Of a DNA stretch of 64,000 bases, positions 19,636-33,671 are shown in pieces. Below the pieces are notes generated by a model. It saw nothing but the letters and a program-made list of their open reading frames with translations. It did not search any database and was not told the DNA's origin. The first letter of the stretch is position 1, and each line of letters begins with the position of its first letter. Source of the stretch: Synechococcus sp. A15-62 (GTDB taxonomy: Bacteria; Cyanobacteriota; Cyanobacteriia; PCC-6307; Cyanobiaceae); assembly GCF_014280075.1 (NCBI RefSeq), contig NZ_CP047950.1, positions 2,170,001 to 2,234,000 on the forward strand, given 5' to 3'. The translations under genes and the position numbers were made by a program.

Positions 19636-20469
19636 ATGGCCAACGCTCCTTCTGCTGCAGTGCAACGACTGGTCGATGTCGTGGCACAACTCAGGAACCC
19701 AGCAACGGGTTGTCCATGGGACCTGGAACAGACCCATGCATCCCTGGTGCCCTACGTGTTGGAGGAAGCCCACGAGGTGGCTGATGCCATCCGTCAGGGC
19801 GATGACCAGCACCTCAAAGAAGAACTCGGCGACCTTCTCCTGCAGGTGGTGCTGCACGCCCAGATCGCTGGAGAGGAGCAACGGTTTGATCTCAATGCGA
19901 TCGCCGATGGCATCAGCAACAAGCTGATCCGCCGTCACCCCCATGTGTTCGGGGACGCCGAAGCCAAAACAAGTGACGACGTTCGACGCAGCTGGGACGC
20001 CATCAAGCTGGAAGAGCAGGCGGAGGCCCTGGCTGGCTCCACCAGCCCACTGAGCGACAGGCTTAAAACCAAGGTGCGCGGCCTGCCGGCCCTGGCTGGA
20101 GCGATGACCATCTCAAAAAAAGCAGCCAAAGCCGGCTTCGAATGGGATGACGTGGCCGGCGTCTGGGAGAAGGTCCATGAAGAGCTGGACGAACTCAAGG
20201 AAGCGGTGGCCAGCGGCAACAAAGACCATGCCCAGGAGGAACTGGGCGATCTCCTCTTCACCCTGGTGAATGTGGCCCGTTGGTGCCAAATCGAACCCGA
20301 AGAAGGACTCGCCGGCACGAACCAGCGCTTCCTCGATCGTTTCTCCCGTGTTGAAGCTGCCCTGGAAGGGGATCTTCAGGGCCGCAGCATCCACGAATTG
20401 GAAACCCTCTGGAAACAGGCCAAAGCAGCCATCAGGGCGGAGCAGTCCTCATCAACCGACACCGTTTAA
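19636..20469 (+). CDS. mazG: nucleoside triphosphate pyrophosphohydrolase MazG
   Basis: Hydrolyses (d)NTPs to NMP and pyrophosphate, a house-cleaning and (p)ppGpp-modulating activity in the cytoplasm. The 277 residues contain two MazG domains. The first has the EExxE...ExxD pattern in EEAHEVADAIRQGDDQ followed by EELGDLL; the second has HEELDELKEAVASGN followed by EELGDLLFTLVNVAR. The length agrees with two-domain bacterial MazG. It converges on arfB with a four-base tail-to-tail overlap. Confidence 0.96.
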   Translation: MANAPSAAVQRLVDVVAQLRNPATGCPWDLEQTHASLVPYVLEEAHEVADAIRQGDDQHLKEELGDLLLQVVLHAQIAGEEQRFDLNAIADGISNKLIRRHPHVFGDAEAKTSDDVRRSWDAIKLEEQAEALAGSTSPLSDRLKTKVRGLPALAGAMTISKKAAKAGFEWDDVAGVWEKVHEELDELKEAVASGNKDHAQEELGDLLFTLVNVARWCQIEPEEGLAGTNQRFLDRFSRVEAALEGDLQGRSIHELETLWKQAKAAIRAEQSSSTDTV

Positions 20470-20897
20470 TCGTCCAGGGATGGCCGGCTGCGCCGTTGAC
20501 GTTTGAGGTCCCCACGCTTTTTCTTCGTGTCCAAGCGCCGCTTCACGGCACCACGACCCGGCCTGGTGGCTTTGCGAGCCCGCGGCGGTGGCTGCAAGCC
20601 CTCGCGCAGCAGCTCCCCCATGCGATGCAGAGCCTTCTGACGGTTCTGCCATTGGGAGCGTTCTTCTGCGACCACAACCCTTAGGCAACCTTCCACCAAC
20701 CGGGCCCGGAAATGCTCCAGCAGACGGGCACGACGGAATGGCCCCAGACAGGAGCAGTTCGCCAGATCCAGAAGCAACTCAACACGGGAATCGGTGGTAT
20801 TGACCCCCTGCCCGCCGGGACCGGATGAACGGCTGAATCGCCAGCGCAGCTCTCTGGACGGAATGGTCAACCGCTCGTTCACCACCAGGTCCTGCAC
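20466..20897 (-). CDS. arfB: alternative ribosome-rescue factor ArfB (YaeJ-like)
   Basis: Peptidyl-tRNA hydrolase that frees stalled ribosomes. The catalytic GGQ motif is at residues 28-30 in SSGPGGQGVN, with the usual TDSRVELLLDL downstream. The C-terminal tail is strongly basic (RRLDTKKKRGDLKRQRR), which in this family enters the empty mRNA channel. At 143 residues it has the ArfB length and lacks the codon-recognition domains of RF1/RF2. Confidence 0.93.
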   Translation of the reverse strand: MQDLVVNERLTIPSRELRWRFSRSSGPGGQGVNTTDSRVELLLDLANCSCLGPFRRARLLEHFRARLVEGCLRVVVAEERSQWQNRQKALHRMGELLREGLQPPPRARKATRPGRGAVKRRLDTKKKRGDLKRQRRSRPSLDD

Positions 20898-22877
<1,980 letters not shown>

Positions 22878-22881
<4 letters not shown>

Positions 22882-23273
22882 TAGAAGTGCCGCGCATCAA
22901 TCCGCTGCTGCCGCAAACGGCTGTGCTGTTTGCTGAGCAATTGCAGCACCAGCGTTGGGTGCCGGTGGATGAGTGCCAGAAAGTTGGTACGGCTCAGGCG
23001 GAACAGCGAAACAGGTGTCACCGCTGTGGCATCACGGCTGTGGCATTCGGTGCCATCCACCAGATCTTCGTAGAAAAACAATTCACCGGAACCAAAGCGG
23101 ATGCGGTTCAAAGGACCGCTGCTCAGCTCCACCCATCCCCGTTCAATCACATGGATGAACTGCACCGGCTCGCCGGCGCAGAACACGGTTGTGCCGGTGG
23201 GAAGCGTCAGGCGATCCACCTCAGGCTGTTCCTGGATGAGTTCCAGAGGAGTCAGCGGAGCTGAGGCGGACAA
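22878..23273 (-). CDS. stand-alone cyclic-nucleotide-binding-like domain protein
   Basis: Protein of 131 residues made almost entirely of one CRP-type beta-roll: TLPTGTTVFCAGEPVQFIHV, then ERGWVELSSG, GSGELFFYEDLVDGT and TPVSLFRLSRTNFLALI. There is no helix-turn-helix after the domain, so it is not a complete CRP regulator. The usual RxS phosphate-binding cassette is not evident, so ligand binding is uncertain. It converges on speB with a four-base overlap. Confidence 0.82.
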
Positions 23274-23357
23274 GGCAACAACGGGGGGTGGCTGCAGTAT
23301 CCCGCGATCATCCGGTGGTGGCCATGACCAATGGCTGAGCCGTGGATGGATCCGAAC

Positions 23358-23570
23358 TCACGTCAAGCTGCGATCCAGTTCCAACTGACGCTCACCAACG
23401 CTGCTGCTCTGCAGAGCCGGAAGCTTGGGAGAACGGGGGGTCCAGTGGTGACAGACCATCAGATCCGCAATCTCGGCATGCACCTCCAACCGGCGCAGAC
23501 GGCACCAACCCTTGGCACCTGCCGGAAGGGTGCAGTACTGACAGCTGCGACAGCAGGAGCTGATGGCCAA
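23358..23570 (-). CDS. small cysteine-rich protein (70 aa), possible zinc-binding
   Basis: The N-terminus has a compact Cys cluster, SSCCRSCQYC, then a Cys (KGWCRLRR) and another with paired His (LMVCHHW). This spacing suggests a small zinc- or iron-sulfur-binding protein. I recognise no named family. Overlapping frames on both strands exist, but this one has the most ordered composition. It lies between the CRP-like gene and gcvT, with 57 bases to the former's start. Confidence 0.55.
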   Translation of the reverse strand: MAISSCCRSCQYCTLPAGAKGWCRLRRLEVHAEIADLMVCHHWTPRSPKLPALQSSSVGERQLELDRSLT

Positions 23571-23700
23571 ACAAGCGCCCCGGAAACGCGCTCAAGCTAG
23601 TGACGGCCTACAAAACGGACCATGAGTAGGGGCAAATTTCCGGGTTCCCTTCCGGATCGTGAAGCCCTCCATAAGAATGCGCTTCCCATCGGCCGCCCCC

Positions 23701-24804
23701 ATGTCCCTGCAGCGCACTCCCCTGTTCGAGTCCTGCCGCAGCGCCGGGGGCCGCATGGTGCCGTTTGCCGGCTGGGAGATGCCGGTTCAGTTCAGCGGTC
23801 TGATCCAGGAACACAAGGCCGTTCGCGAAAGGGTCGGCATGTTCGACATCTCCCACATGGGAGTGCTGCGCCTCGAAGGTGCCAATCCCAAGGATGCGCT
23901 GCAACGGCTGCTCCCCAGCGATCTGCACCGCATCGGGCCCGGCGAAGCCTGCTACTCCGTTCTGCTGAACGAGCGTGGCGGCATCCGCGACGACCTCATC
24001 GTTTACGACTGCGGTGCCATCGATGCCGAACGGGGTGCGCTGGTGCTGGTGATCAATGCCGCCTGCGCCGACAGCGACACCGCCTGGATCCGTGCACAGA
24101 TGGAACCCGCTGGCCTGACGGTGACCGACATCAAAAAGGACGGCGTGCTGCTCGCTCTGCAAGGCCCTGAGGCCATGGGGGTGCTTCAGGAGCTGAGCGG
24201 CGAAGAGCTCAGCGGCTTGCCCCGCTTCGGCCACCGGATGCTCAACCTCAAAGGTCTGAGCCAACCGGTGTTTAGTGCTCGCACGGGCTACACCGGCGAA
24301 GACGGTGCCGAGCTGCTGCTTAACGCCAACGACGGACAAAAGCTCTGGCAGCTTTTGCTCGATCGCGGTGTCACCCCCTGCGGCCTGGGGGCGCGGGACA
24401 CCTTGCGGCTGGAGGCCGCCATGCACCTTTACGGCCAGGACATGAACGACGCAACCAACCCCTTCGAGGCGGGATTGGGTTGGCTCGTGCACCTGGAAAT
24501 GCCCGTGGATTTTGTGGGCCGGCAGGCACTGGAGCAAGCGGCGGAATCCGGACCAACCAAACGCCTCGTGGGCCTCAAGCTGCAGGGTCGTGCCATCGCC
24601 CGCCACGACTACCCCGTTGTCCATAACGGGGAGACGGTGGGCATCGTCACCAGCGGCACCTGGTCCCCCACCCTGGAAGAAGCGATCGCCCTGGCCTACG
24701 TTCCCCCGTCCCTCGCCAAGCTCGGCACAGAGCTGAGCGTGGAGATTCGCGGTAAGGCCCAGCCGGCAACGGTCGTTCGCAAGCCCTTCTACAAACGAGC
24801 CTGA
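23701..24804 (+). CDS. gcvT: glycine cleavage system T protein (aminomethyltransferase)
   Basis: Tetrahydrofolate-dependent subunit of the glycine cleavage complex, needed for photorespiratory glycine in cyanobacteria. The 367 residues start at the ATG at 23701 ([12 protein letters not shown]). Typical motifs are [12 protein letters not shown] (about 21-32), [26 protein letters not shown] and [14 protein letters not shown]. The gcvP and gcvH genes are not adjacent. It is followed by aspS 49 bases downstream on the same strand. Confidence 0.97.
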   Translation: MSLQRTPLFESCRSAGGRMVPFAGWEMPVQFSGLIQEHKAVRERVGMFDISHMGVLRLEGANPKDALQRLLPSDLHRIGPGEACYSVLLNERGGIRDDLIVYDCGAIDAERGALVLVINAACADSDTAWIRAQMEPAGLTVTDIKKDGVLLALQGPEAMGVLQELSGEELSGLPRFGHRMLNLKGLSQPVFSARTGYTGEDGAELLLNANDGQKLWQLLLDRGVTPCGLGARDTLRLEAAMHLYGQDMNDATNPFEAGLGWLVHLEMPVDFVGRQALEQAAESGPTKRLVGLKLQGRAIARHDYPVVHNGETVGIVTSGTWSPTLEEAIALAYVPPSLAKLGTELSVEIRGKAQPATVVRKPFYKRA

Positions 24805-24853
24805 AGCTCACCGCTGCTGTGGGAAACTCGCTCTTCTCCAGTTGAGACATCCC

Positions 24854-26683
24854 ATGCGCAGCAACGGTTGCGGCGACCTGCGCGAACAGAACATCGATCA
24901 GCAGGTGCAACTGTGCGGCTGGGTGGATCGACGCCGTGATCACGGCGGGGTGATTTTCATCGACCTGCGGGACCGCAGCGGGACGGTGCAGATCACGGTG
25001 GACCCGGATCTGGGTGCCGACGCCTTCGCCGTCGCCGAGCATCTGCGCAGCGAAACCGTGCTGCAGGTTGAGGGGAAAATGCGGGCCCGGCCTGGCGAAT
25101 CACTGAACGACAAGCTGGCCACGGGGGCTGTGGAAGTTCTCGCCAGCGGCATCACCGTGCTGAACAGCGTGAAAGGCAACCTGCCCTTCCCCGTGTCGGT
25201 TCACGACGAGGAGAACACCCGCGAAGAACTGCGGCTGCGCCACCGCTATCTGGATCTGCGCCGCAAGCGCATGAACGACAACCTGCGGCTGCGGGCCCAG
25301 ACCATCCAGGCCGCCCGTCGCTTCCTGGAAGACGCAGGCTTCATCGAGGTGGAGACCCCGGTGCTGACCCGCTCCACGCCGGAAGGCGCCCGCGACTACG
25401 TGCTGCCCAGCCGGGTGTGCGGCGGCGAATGGTTCGCCCTGCCCCAGTCCCCCCAGTTGTTCAAGCAGCTGCTGATGGTGGGCGGCATCGAGCGCTACTA
25501 CCAGGTGGCCCGCTGTTTCCGCGACGAAGACCTGCGGGCCGATCGCCAGCCGGAATTCACCCAGCTGGACATCGAGATGAGCTTCATGGATCAGGAGCAG
25601 ATCCTTGAGTTGAACGAATCACTGATCTGCGCCATCTGGAAGGCCGTGAAGGGCGTCGAACTGCCGCGGCCCTTCCCCCGCATGACCTGGCATGACGCCA
25701 TGGATCGCTACGGCACCGACCGGCCCGACACCCGCTACGGCATGGAGCTCACCAACGTGAGCGACATCGTCAAAGACATGGGCTTCAAGGTATTCAGCGG
25801 TGCCGTGAAGGCCGGCGGTGCGGTGAAGTGCATCGCGGTGCCCGGCGGCAACGATGCGGTGAGCAACGTGCGGATCAAGCCGGGCGGGGATGTGTTCAGC
25901 GAGGCCCAGAAAGCCGGTGCCGGTGGCCTGGCCTTCATCCGCGTGCGCGACGGCGGTGAAATCGACACGATCGGCGCCATCAAGGACAACCTCAGCGATG
26001 AGCAGAGGCAGGAGCTGCTCAGCCGCACCGGCGCACAACCCGGCACCCTGCTGCTGTTCGGCGCCGGCGACACCGCAACGGTGAACAAGGCCCTCGACCG
26101 GGTGCGCCAGTACCTGGCCAAGGAACTGGGCATGGTCAAGGCCGACCGGGACAACGACCAGTGGAACTTCCTCTGGGTGGTGGACTTCCCGATGTTCGAG
26201 TTCAACGGCGACGAGAACCGTTACGAGGCCCTGCACCACCCCTTCTGCGCTCCCAATGCTGAGGATCTCGGCAGCGATGCGTCGAAGTGGGCCGAAACCC
26301 TGCCCGGAGCCCGGGCCCAGGCCTACGACCTTGTGCTCAATGGCCTTGAGCTCGGCGGTGGCTCCCTGCGCATCCATGACTCCGCCCTGCAGCGTCAGGT
26401 GTTGCAGACGGTTGGCTTGCCCCTCGAGGAGGCCCAGGAACAGTTCGGCTTCCTGATGGACGCGCTCGATGTGGGCGCACCCCCCCACGGGGGCTTGGCC
26501 TTCGGTGTGGACCGGATGGTGATGCTGCTGGCGGGAGAGGAATCGATCCGCGACACCATTGCCTTCCCCAAAACCCAGCAGGCCCGCTGCCTGATGACCA
26601 GTGCCCCAGGGGGCGTGGCCGACAAGCAGCTGGAGGAACTGCACGTGGCCAGCACCTGGGTCGAGCCCGACCAGGAGGACTGA
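24854..26683 (+). CDS. aspS: aspartyl-tRNA synthetase
   Basis: Charges tRNA-Asp (and possibly tRNA-Asn if non-discriminating). The 609 residues start at the ATG at 24854; an in-frame TTG four codons earlier is less likely. The N-terminal OB anticodon domain ([20 protein letters not shown]) is followed by class II motif 1, motif 2 ([20 protein letters not shown]) and motif 3 ([20 protein letters not shown]), with the bacterial GAD insertion between motifs 2 and 3. Full-length bacterial type. Confidence 0.97.
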   Translation: MRSNGCGDLREQNIDQQVQLCGWVDRRRDHGGVIFIDLRDRSGTVQITVDPDLGADAFAVAEHLRSETVLQVEGKMRARPGESLNDKLATGAVEVLASGITVLNSVKGNLPFPVSVHDEENTREELRLRHRYLDLRRKRMNDNLRLRAQTIQAARRFLEDAGFIEVETPVLTRSTPEGARDYVLPSRVCGGEWFALPQSPQLFKQLLMVGGIERYYQVARCFRDEDLRADRQPEFTQLDIEMSFMDQEQILELNESLICAIWKAVKGVELPRPFPRMTWHDAMDRYGTDRPDTRYGMELTNVSDIVKDMGFKVFSGAVKAGGAVKCIAVPGGNDAVSNVRIKPGGDVFSEAQKAGAGGLAFIRVRDGGEIDTIGAIKDNLSDEQRQELLSRTGAQPGTLLLFGAGDTATVNKALDRVRQYLAKELGMVKADRDNDQWNFLWVVDFPMFEFNGDENRYEALHHPFCAPNAEDLGSDASKWAETLPGARAQAYDLVLNGLELGGGSLRIHDSALQRQVLQTVGLPLEEAQEQFGFLMDALDVGAPPHGGLAFGVDRMVMLLAGEESIRDTIAFPKTQQARCLMTSAPGGVADKQLEELHVASTWVEPDQED

Positions 26684-26786
26684 CCTCTGCGGCGGGACTG
26701 AGCAGATCCCGAAGGGAATCAGCGCATTTGTCGCACCGCGGTCAACGGCGAGGAACCCTGAAGTTGGACTTCACCAAGGCCAGCTT

Positions 26787-27920
26787 TTGCCCAGCAAGCC
26801 CCGAAGGACCGGGGGGACCCGTGAGCGCCGCAGCAGCGGCACCACGGATCTGCTGCGGCTTTATCTCCAGGACATCGGCCGGGTTGACCTGCTCACCAAT
26901 GAGGAGGAGGTCACCCTGGCCCGTTTGGTGCAGCGCCGCGAAGCACTGCTCAGCCAGCAACAGAAGCTGGCTGAAAGCGATGCCGCCATCGGTGAACTGC
27001 ACCGTCTCGAAGAACTGCAACGCCGCGAAGCCAACCAGCACAGCCACTGGCCAACCAAACAGGAGTGGGCCCGCGCGGCCGGACTGCCCTTGGCCGAGTT
27101 GCAGCAGCGAATTGACCGGGGCTATCAGGCCTGGGCGGAACAGGCCCAGCTGGAGGCCAAAGATCTGAAGCTGGCCCTCCGCAACGGACGGCGAGCCAAA
27201 GACCACATGATTCAGGCCAACCTGCGCCTGGTGGTGGCGGTGGCCAAGAAGTACCAACAGCGGGGCATGGAAATCCTGGACCTGGTCCAGGAGGGAACGC
27301 TCGGGCTGGAACGGGCCGTGGAGAAGTTCGACCCCACCCGTGGTTTCCGCTTCAGCACCTACGCCTACTGGTGGATTCGACAGGGCATCACCAGGGCCAT
27401 CGCCACCCAGAGCCGCACGATCCGTTTGCCCGTTCACGTCACCGAAAAACTGAACCGGATCAAACGGGTCCAGCAGGAGATTGCGAGCAACGAAGGGCGC
27501 ATTGCCTCGATCGCGGATCTGGCGCGCGAGCTGGGAATCAGTGAAGACACCGTGCGCCAGACCCTGGCCCGGGTGCCCCGTTCAGTGTCTCTGGACACCC
27601 GCGTCGGCCGCGAACAGGACACCCAGCTCGGAGATCTGATCGAGGACGGCCACGCCACCCCCGAGCAGACCCTCACCCACGACGAACTCCACAACGACCT
27701 GGAGCATCTCCTGGATGAACTCACCAGTCGGGAGGCCGCTGTTCTGCGCCGGCGCTTCGGCTTGGAGGACGACACGCCCCAGACCCTTGCCCAGATCGGG
27801 GAAGAACTGAAACTCTCAAGGGAGCGCGTCCGTCAGATCGAAACCCGCGCCCTGCTCAAACTGCGGCAACCCCAACGACGAAGCAAAGTCCGGGATTACA
27901 TCCAGGGCCTGGATTCCTGA
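26787..27920 (+). CDS. group 2 sigma-70 factor
   Basis: RNA polymerase sigma subunit of 377 residues from a probable TTG start at 26787; no ATG or GTG occurs at a sensible position, and a longer frame would run into aspS. Visible regions: 1.2 (TDLLRLYLQDIGRVDLLT), 2.1-2.4 (NLRLVVAVAKKYQQRGM, then FSTYAYWWIRQGITRAI), region 3 (VHVTEKLNRIKRVQQEI) and the 4.2 helix-turn-helix (TLAQIGEELKLSRERVRQIE). There is no long region 1.1, so it is a group 2, not the primary, sigma factor. Cyanobacteria use several such factors for stress and nutrient responses; which one this is cannot be told. Confidence 0.93.
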   Translation: MPSKPRRTGGTRERRSSGTTDLLRLYLQDIGRVDLLTNEEEVTLARLVQRREALLSQQQKLAESDAAIGELHRLEELQRREANQHSHWPTKQEWARAAGLPLAELQQRIDRGYQAWAEQAQLEAKDLKLALRNGRRAKDHMIQANLRLVVAVAKKYQQRGMEILDLVQEGTLGLERAVEKFDPTRGFRFSTYAYWWIRQGITRAIATQSRTIRLPVHVTEKLNRIKRVQQEIASNEGRIASIADLARELGISEDTVRQTLARVPRSVSLDTRVGREQDTQLGDLIEDGHATPEQTLTHDELHNDLEHLLDELTSREAAVLRRRFGLEDDTPQTLAQIGEELKLSRERVRQIETRALLKLRQPQRRSKVRDYIQGLDS

Positions 27921-27952
27921 GTCAAAATCGCGCCATCTGTACTTCAATCGCA

Positions 27953-28429
27953 ATGAGCAGCTCGATCGACATCGGCATCTCCGAAGATCAGCGCCGGCAA
28001 ATTGCAGATGGTCTGTGACGGCTGCTGGCCGACACCTGGGTGCTGTACGGCAAGACCCACGGATTTCACTGGAACGTGACCGGTCCGATGTTCAACTCCC
28101 TTCACGAGATGTTCGACGGCCAGTACAACGAACTCTGGGACTCTCTCGATGAAATCGCCGAACGCATTCGTGCCCTTGGCATGCCAGCCCCGTTCGGCGA
28201 CAGCACTCTCACCAAGCTGGCCTCCCTCAACGAAGCGAGCTCCATCCCAGCGGCAATGGAGATGGTGCAGCAGCTGATGAGTGACCACGAGGCCATGGCA
28301 CGCACCGCCCGCAGCGTCTTCGACATCGCAGACGCTGCCAATGATCAACCCACTGCAGACCTGCTCACACAACGGCTGCAGGTGCACGAGAAAACCGCCT
28401 GGATGCTGCGCAGCCTCCTGCAGAGCTGA
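27953..28429 (+). pseudogene. dps: Dps-family ferritin interrupted by an in-frame TGA
   Basis: From the ATG at 27953 the frame reads 21 codons of a normal Dps N-terminus, meets TGA at 28016-28018, and continues in the same frame with the complete Dps fold: [20 protein letters not shown], then [19 protein letters not shown], with the ferroxidase His and acidic residues. Without the stop the product would be about 157 residues, the usual length. The first possible restart is GTG at 28040, which would give 129 residues but remove most of helix A before the His ligands. Either the gene is inactivated, or it restarts, or the base is a sequencing error. Dps normally stores iron and protects DNA from peroxide. 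Confidence 0.85.
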
Positions 28430-28482
28430 ACGAAAGGGCGTCGGGTGACTCTGGAGGTCTGGCATCGCGCCAGGTAATTTGA

Positions 28483-30150
<1,668 letters not shown>

Positions 30151-30159
30151 CCCGCATCA

Positions 30160-30777
30160 ATGGCTGACTCCCAGCGTCTTCCCGTGGTGGAAACGTTCCA
30201 TTCCCTGCAGGGAGAAGGCCACCATGCAGGACGCAGTGCATTTTTCATTCGGCTCGCCGGCTGCAGCGTGGGCTGTCCCTGGTGCGACACCAAACACTCG
30301 TGGCCCAGTCAGGCACACCCTGAGCAACCCATCGATGCTTTGGCTGAAGCGGCACAGAGTGCTGCTGAGTCAGGGGCCAGCTTCGTTGTGATCACCGGTG
30401 GGGAACCGCTGCACCACGATCTACAGCCCCTCACCCAGGCCCTCGATGCGCGATGCGGTCTCCCCCTGCATCTGGAAACCAGCGGGGTGGATCCGCTGAG
30501 CGGACGCTTCGACTGGATCACCATCTCGCCGAAACGCCACCTGCACCCACGGCAAGAGCTTTTGCAGGCCTGCCATGAGCTGAAAGTTGTGGTGCATGGC
30601 CCGGAAGACATCAGCTTCGCTGCAGCAATGGCATCCCAGTGCGAGGACGACACCAAACGACTGCTTCAGCCGGGCTGGGAGAGCAGCATCGGAGAAGCCC
30701 TGGCAGTGGAGCATGTGCGTCAACACGCCCAATGGCGCCTCAGCCTGCAAAGCCACAAATGGCTTGGAATCCGCTGA
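30160..30777 (+). CDS. queE: 7-carboxy-7-deazaguanine synthase QueE
   Basis: Radical SAM enzyme that contracts 6-carboxytetrahydropterin to 7-carboxy-7-deazaguanine in queuosine and deazapurine synthesis. The cluster motif is CSVGCPWC (Cys35, Cys39, Cys42), preceded by ETFHSLQGEGHHAGR, the family N-terminus. At 205 residues it is of normal size. queC is three genes away in the same direction, with a dehydrogenase gene between them. Confidence 0.95.
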   Translation: MADSQRLPVVETFHSLQGEGHHAGRSAFFIRLAGCSVGCPWCDTKHSWPSQAHPEQPIDALAEAAQSAAESGASFVVITGGEPLHHDLQPLTQALDARCGLPLHLETSGVDPLSGRFDWITISPKRHLHPRQELLQACHELKVVVHGPEDISFAAAMASQCEDDTKRLLQPGWESSIGEALAVEHVRQHAQWRLSLQSHKWLGIR

Positions 30778-30844
30778 ACAATGCCGTTGAGGGCAGGGTC
30801 TGCTCCACTACGTTGAGGTTGAACAGAATTTGATCGCCTGAGCC

Positions 30845-31699
30845 ATGACCTCAGTGGCCGTTCTGGGCACAGGCCTCCTCGGAACGGCGATCGCAACGCG
30901 ATTGCTGGAGCAGGGTCTCCACGTCCACGTCTGGAACCGCGACCCCTCCAGGATCGTCTCGCTCGTGGAGAAAGGTGCAACAGCGATCGACGATCTGGGG
31001 CAAGCCGCGCAAAACGACAGAGTCTTGATCACCGTCTTGCGTGACGGGGCTGCCACTGCATCCGTGATCGGCGCGGTTGGGGCGTTGCCAGGCTCAACGG
31101 TGATCCCGATGGGGACCATGGGCGTGGAGGAAAGTCGCAAGCTCGCCACGCAGGTTGAGAACCAGGGAGGGCAGTACCTGGAAGCTCCGGTGCTCGGCAG
31201 CAAACCCCAGGCCCTCAATGGCACCCTGCTGGTGATGGCCGGCGGCGAAGCGCAGGTCTTCAAACAGCAACAGCCACTTCTCGCCCACCTCTGCAAGGAC
31301 CCCCTGCTCGTGGGACCGGTTGGTAGCGGCGCTGCCACCAAACTGGCTCTCAATCAGTTGATCGCCAGCCTCACCCACAGCTTCTCCCTCTCCCTGCAAC
31401 TAATTCAGCGGGCCGGCGTGCCTGTGGAAACGTTCATGGCCATCTTGCGGCCGTCAGCGCTCTATGCCCCCACCTTCGACAAGAAGTTGCAGCGGATGCT
31501 GGATCACACCTACGCCGATCCCAACTTCAGCACCGCCCTGCTGCGCAAAGACCTGCGCCTGTTCCTGGAGGAAGCCACAACCGCTGGGCTCCAAGATCGG
31601 GGGCTGAGCGGTTTGCTGTCCCTGCTTGAAAAAGCCAAGGACACCGAGCTGGATGAGCAGGACTACTGCGCCCTGCACGAACTCACGGTTCTGAGATGA
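30845..31699 (+). CDS. NAD(P)-dependent beta-hydroxyacid dehydrogenase family protein
   Basis: Oxidoreductase of 284 residues of the 3-hydroxyisobutyrate/6-phosphogluconate dehydrogenase group. The dinucleotide motif is [12 protein letters not shown] (about residues 5-16), followed by VWNRDPSR, which favours NADP. The substrate segment [20 protein letters not shown] and the catalytic lysine in [14 protein letters not shown] are present. Glyoxylate/succinic semialdehyde reductase is one possibility, but substrate is not decided. Its stop overlaps the queC start by four bases. Confidence 0.9.
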   Translation: MTSVAVLGTGLLGTAIATRLLEQGLHVHVWNRDPSRIVSLVEKGATAIDDLGQAAQNDRVLITVLRDGAATASVIGAVGALPGSTVIPMGTMGVEESRKLATQVENQGGQYLEAPVLGSKPQALNGTLLVMAGGEAQVFKQQQPLLAHLCKDPLLVGPVGSGAATKLALNQLIASLTHSFSLSLQLIQRAGVPVETFMAILRPSALYAPTFDKKLQRMLDHTYADPNFSTALLRKDLRLFLEEATTAGLQDRGLSGLLSLLEKAKDTELDEQDYCALHELTVLR

Positions 31700-32376
31700 G
31701 TCAACGCACTGCCATCGCGCTTCTATCGGGAGGTTTGGATTCGGCCACCGCTGCGGCCCTTGCCCTTGAGCAGGGCGACCGCGTCATCGCCCTGTCCTTC
31801 GACTACGGCCAGCGCCATCGCCGCGAATTGGACGCCGCTGCTGCCGTAGCTGAGCAGCTTGGCTTGGCAGAGCATCACTGCATCGCCGTCAATCTGGCCA
31901 GTTGGGGGGGCTCAGCCCTCACCGACGCCAGCATCTCGATCCCCACCGATGGCGTTGAGGAGGGCAGCATCCCCCCCACCTATGTGCCCGGGCGCAACAC
32001 CGTGTTCATCTCCGTGGGCCTCAGCTTGGCGGAGGCTCGTGGAGCCGAGCGGTTGGTGCTGGGCGTGAATGCCGTCGACTACTCGGGGTATCCCGACTGC
32101 CGGCCCGACTACCTCAACGCCTTTCAGACCCTGGCCGATCTGGCCAGCAAAGCCGGTCGGGAGGGCCATGGCGCCCAACTCTGGGCACCTCTTGTGCAGT
32201 GGAGCAAGGTGCGCATCGTTGAGGAAGCCCTTCGCCTGGGTGTTCCGATCGAAGCAACCTGGAGCTGTTACAGCGGCGGCACGCACCCCTGCGGCGTCTG
32301 CGACAGCTGCCGCATCCGTGATGCAGCGCTCCGCGAGGCAGGCCGTTCTGACCTCTGCAGTTCTTCAGCGGCATGA
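31696..32376 (+). CDS. queC: 7-cyano-7-deazaguanine synthase QueC
   Basis: ATP-dependent conversion of 7-carboxy-7-deazaguanine to preQ0. The PP-loop SGGLDSAT is at residues 11-18 and the zinc-binding Cys set is at the C-terminus ([15 protein letters not shown]). At 226 residues it has the family length. Coupled upstream to the dehydrogenase and downstream to pabB by ATGA overlaps. Confidence 0.96.
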   Translation: MSQRTAIALLSGGLDSATAAALALEQGDRVIALSFDYGQRHRRELDAAAAVAEQLGLAEHHCIAVNLASWGGSALTDASISIPTDGVEEGSIPPTYVPGRNTVFISVGLSLAEARGAERLVLGVNAVDYSGYPDCRPDYLNAFQTLADLASKAGREGHGAQLWAPLVQWSKVRIVEEALRLGVPIEATWSCYSGGTHPCGVCDSCRIRDAALREAGRSDLCSSSAA

Positions 32377-33671
32377 TCCGCCCACACCGGCTTGAGCTTC
32401 CCTGGCAGGAGCCCCAAGCCCTCGCGCACCAACTGGCCCATGCCTACGGCGAGGAAGGGATGGTCTGGCTGGATGGCGACGGCAGCAGCCTGGGCCGATG
32501 GGCCACCCTGGCGGTGGCACCCCAGGAGATCGTCTGCTGCCGCGGTCTCCCCGACGAGCCAGGAGCCAGCAATCCCTTCGAGGCACTGCGGGGGCTGGCC
32601 CCAGGGCATTGGTGCGGCTGGCTGAGCTATGAAGCCGCCGCCTGGGTGGAACCGGGAAACCCCTGGGCCAGCGACGGCATGGCCACGCTGTGGATCGCCC
32701 GCCACGATCCGGTGCTTCGCTTTGATCTGCAAAAGCGCAGGCTGTGGATCGAAGCCAGCAGCCCGGCTGCTCTGGACCGCCTCACCCAACAGCTGGCCTC
32801 CGTCACTAAGCAGCCCAAAGGCAAGCCCCCGTCCATCCCCCTGACGGCCTGGCATCACCACACCTCAGCAGATCACTACGCCACAGGTGTGCAGCGCATC
32901 CGTGATCTGATCGCAGCAGGCGATCTCTTCCAAGCCAATCTCACGGCCTGTTGCAGCACAGCTTGGCCCCAGGGAGGCAATGCCCTCGAGCTGTTTGTCA
33001 CCCTGAGGGAGGCCTGCCCTGCTCCCTTTGCAGGACTGATCATCAGCGACCAGAACGAGGCGTTGCTGTCATCGTCCCCGGAGCGGTTTCTGCAGGTGAG
33101 TGCCGAGGGAGCCGTACAAACCCGGCCGATCAAAGGCACCAGGCCGCGCCATGGCGACCCCGAACAGGATGCGAATCTCGCCGCGGAACTCGTGTGCAGC
33201 GATAAGGACCGGGCCGAGAACGTGATGATCGTCGACCTGCTGCGCAATGACCTCGGTCGTGCCTGCCAGCCGGGTTCGATCCAGGTTCCCCAACTGGTGG
33301 GGCTCGAAAGTTATGCCTCCGTGCATCACCTCACCTCGGTCGTGGAGGGACAGCTGCAGGCCGGATTGAGCTGGGTCGATCTTCTGGAAGCCAGTTGGCC
33401 TGGGGGGTCGATCAGCGGGGCGCCGAAACTGCGGGCCTGCCAACGTCTGCATGAGCTCGAGCCCACCAGCCGAGGGCCTTACTGCGGATCACTGCTGCGG
33501 ATCGACTGGGACGGCAGCTTCGACAGCAACATCTTGATCCGATCGTTGCTGCGCCAAGGCGACACCCTGCGGGCCCATGCCGGCTGCGGAATTGTCGCCG
33601 ACTCTGATCCCCTTGGCGAAGCAGAGGAGTTGATGTGGAAACTGCAGCCATTGCTGGAGGCGCTGGCATGA
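32373..33671 (+). CDS. pabB: aminodeoxychorismate synthase component I
   Basis: Converts chorismate and ammonia to 4-amino-4-deoxychorismate for folate. The 432 residues carry the chorismate-binding motifs [27 protein letters not shown] and [17 protein letters not shown]. The PIKGT lysine is typical of PabB rather than anthranilate synthase TrpE. A short, divergent N-terminal half contains the WLSYEAA segment. The aminodeoxychorismate lyase gene follows with a four-base overlap, which supports PabB over TrpE. The glutaminase partner PabA is not in the window. Confidence 0.93.
   Translation: MIRPHRLELPWQEPQALAHQLAHAYGEEGMVWLDGDGSSLGRWATLAVAPQEIVCCRGLPDEPGASNPFEALRGLAPGHWCGWLSYEAAAWVEPGNPWASDGMATLWIARHDPVLRFDLQKRRLWIEASSPAALDRLTQQLASVTKQPKGKPPSIPLTAWHHHTSADHYATGVQRIRDLIAAGDLFQANLTACCSTAWPQGGNALELFVTLREACPAPFAGLIISDQNEALLSSSPERFLQVSAEGAVQTRPIKGTRPRHGDPEQDANLAAELVCSDKDRAENVMIVDLLRNDLGRACQPGSIQVPQLVGLESYASVHHLTSVVEGQLQAGLSWVDLLEASWPGGSISGAPKLRACQRLHELEPTSRGPYCGSLLRIDWDGSFDSNILIRSLLRQGDTLRAHAGCGIVADSDPLGEAEELMWKLQPLLEALA

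Noticed and set aside
23392-23595. Alternative 67-codon minus-strand frame in the same place as the Cys-rich protein
   Set aside because: Composition is Pro/Ser/Gly-rich without ordered pattern; the 23358-23570 frame has a better Cys arrangement.
23600-23700. Possible glycine riboswitch before gcvT
   Set aside because: I looked for the conserved core of the glycine aptamer and did not see it; the 100-base leader has no supporting stems.
28016-28018. TGA in dps read as selenocysteine
   Set aside because: Dps is not a selenoprotein family, the position is not catalytic, and no SECIS-like stem follows; a nonsense change or sequence error is simpler.
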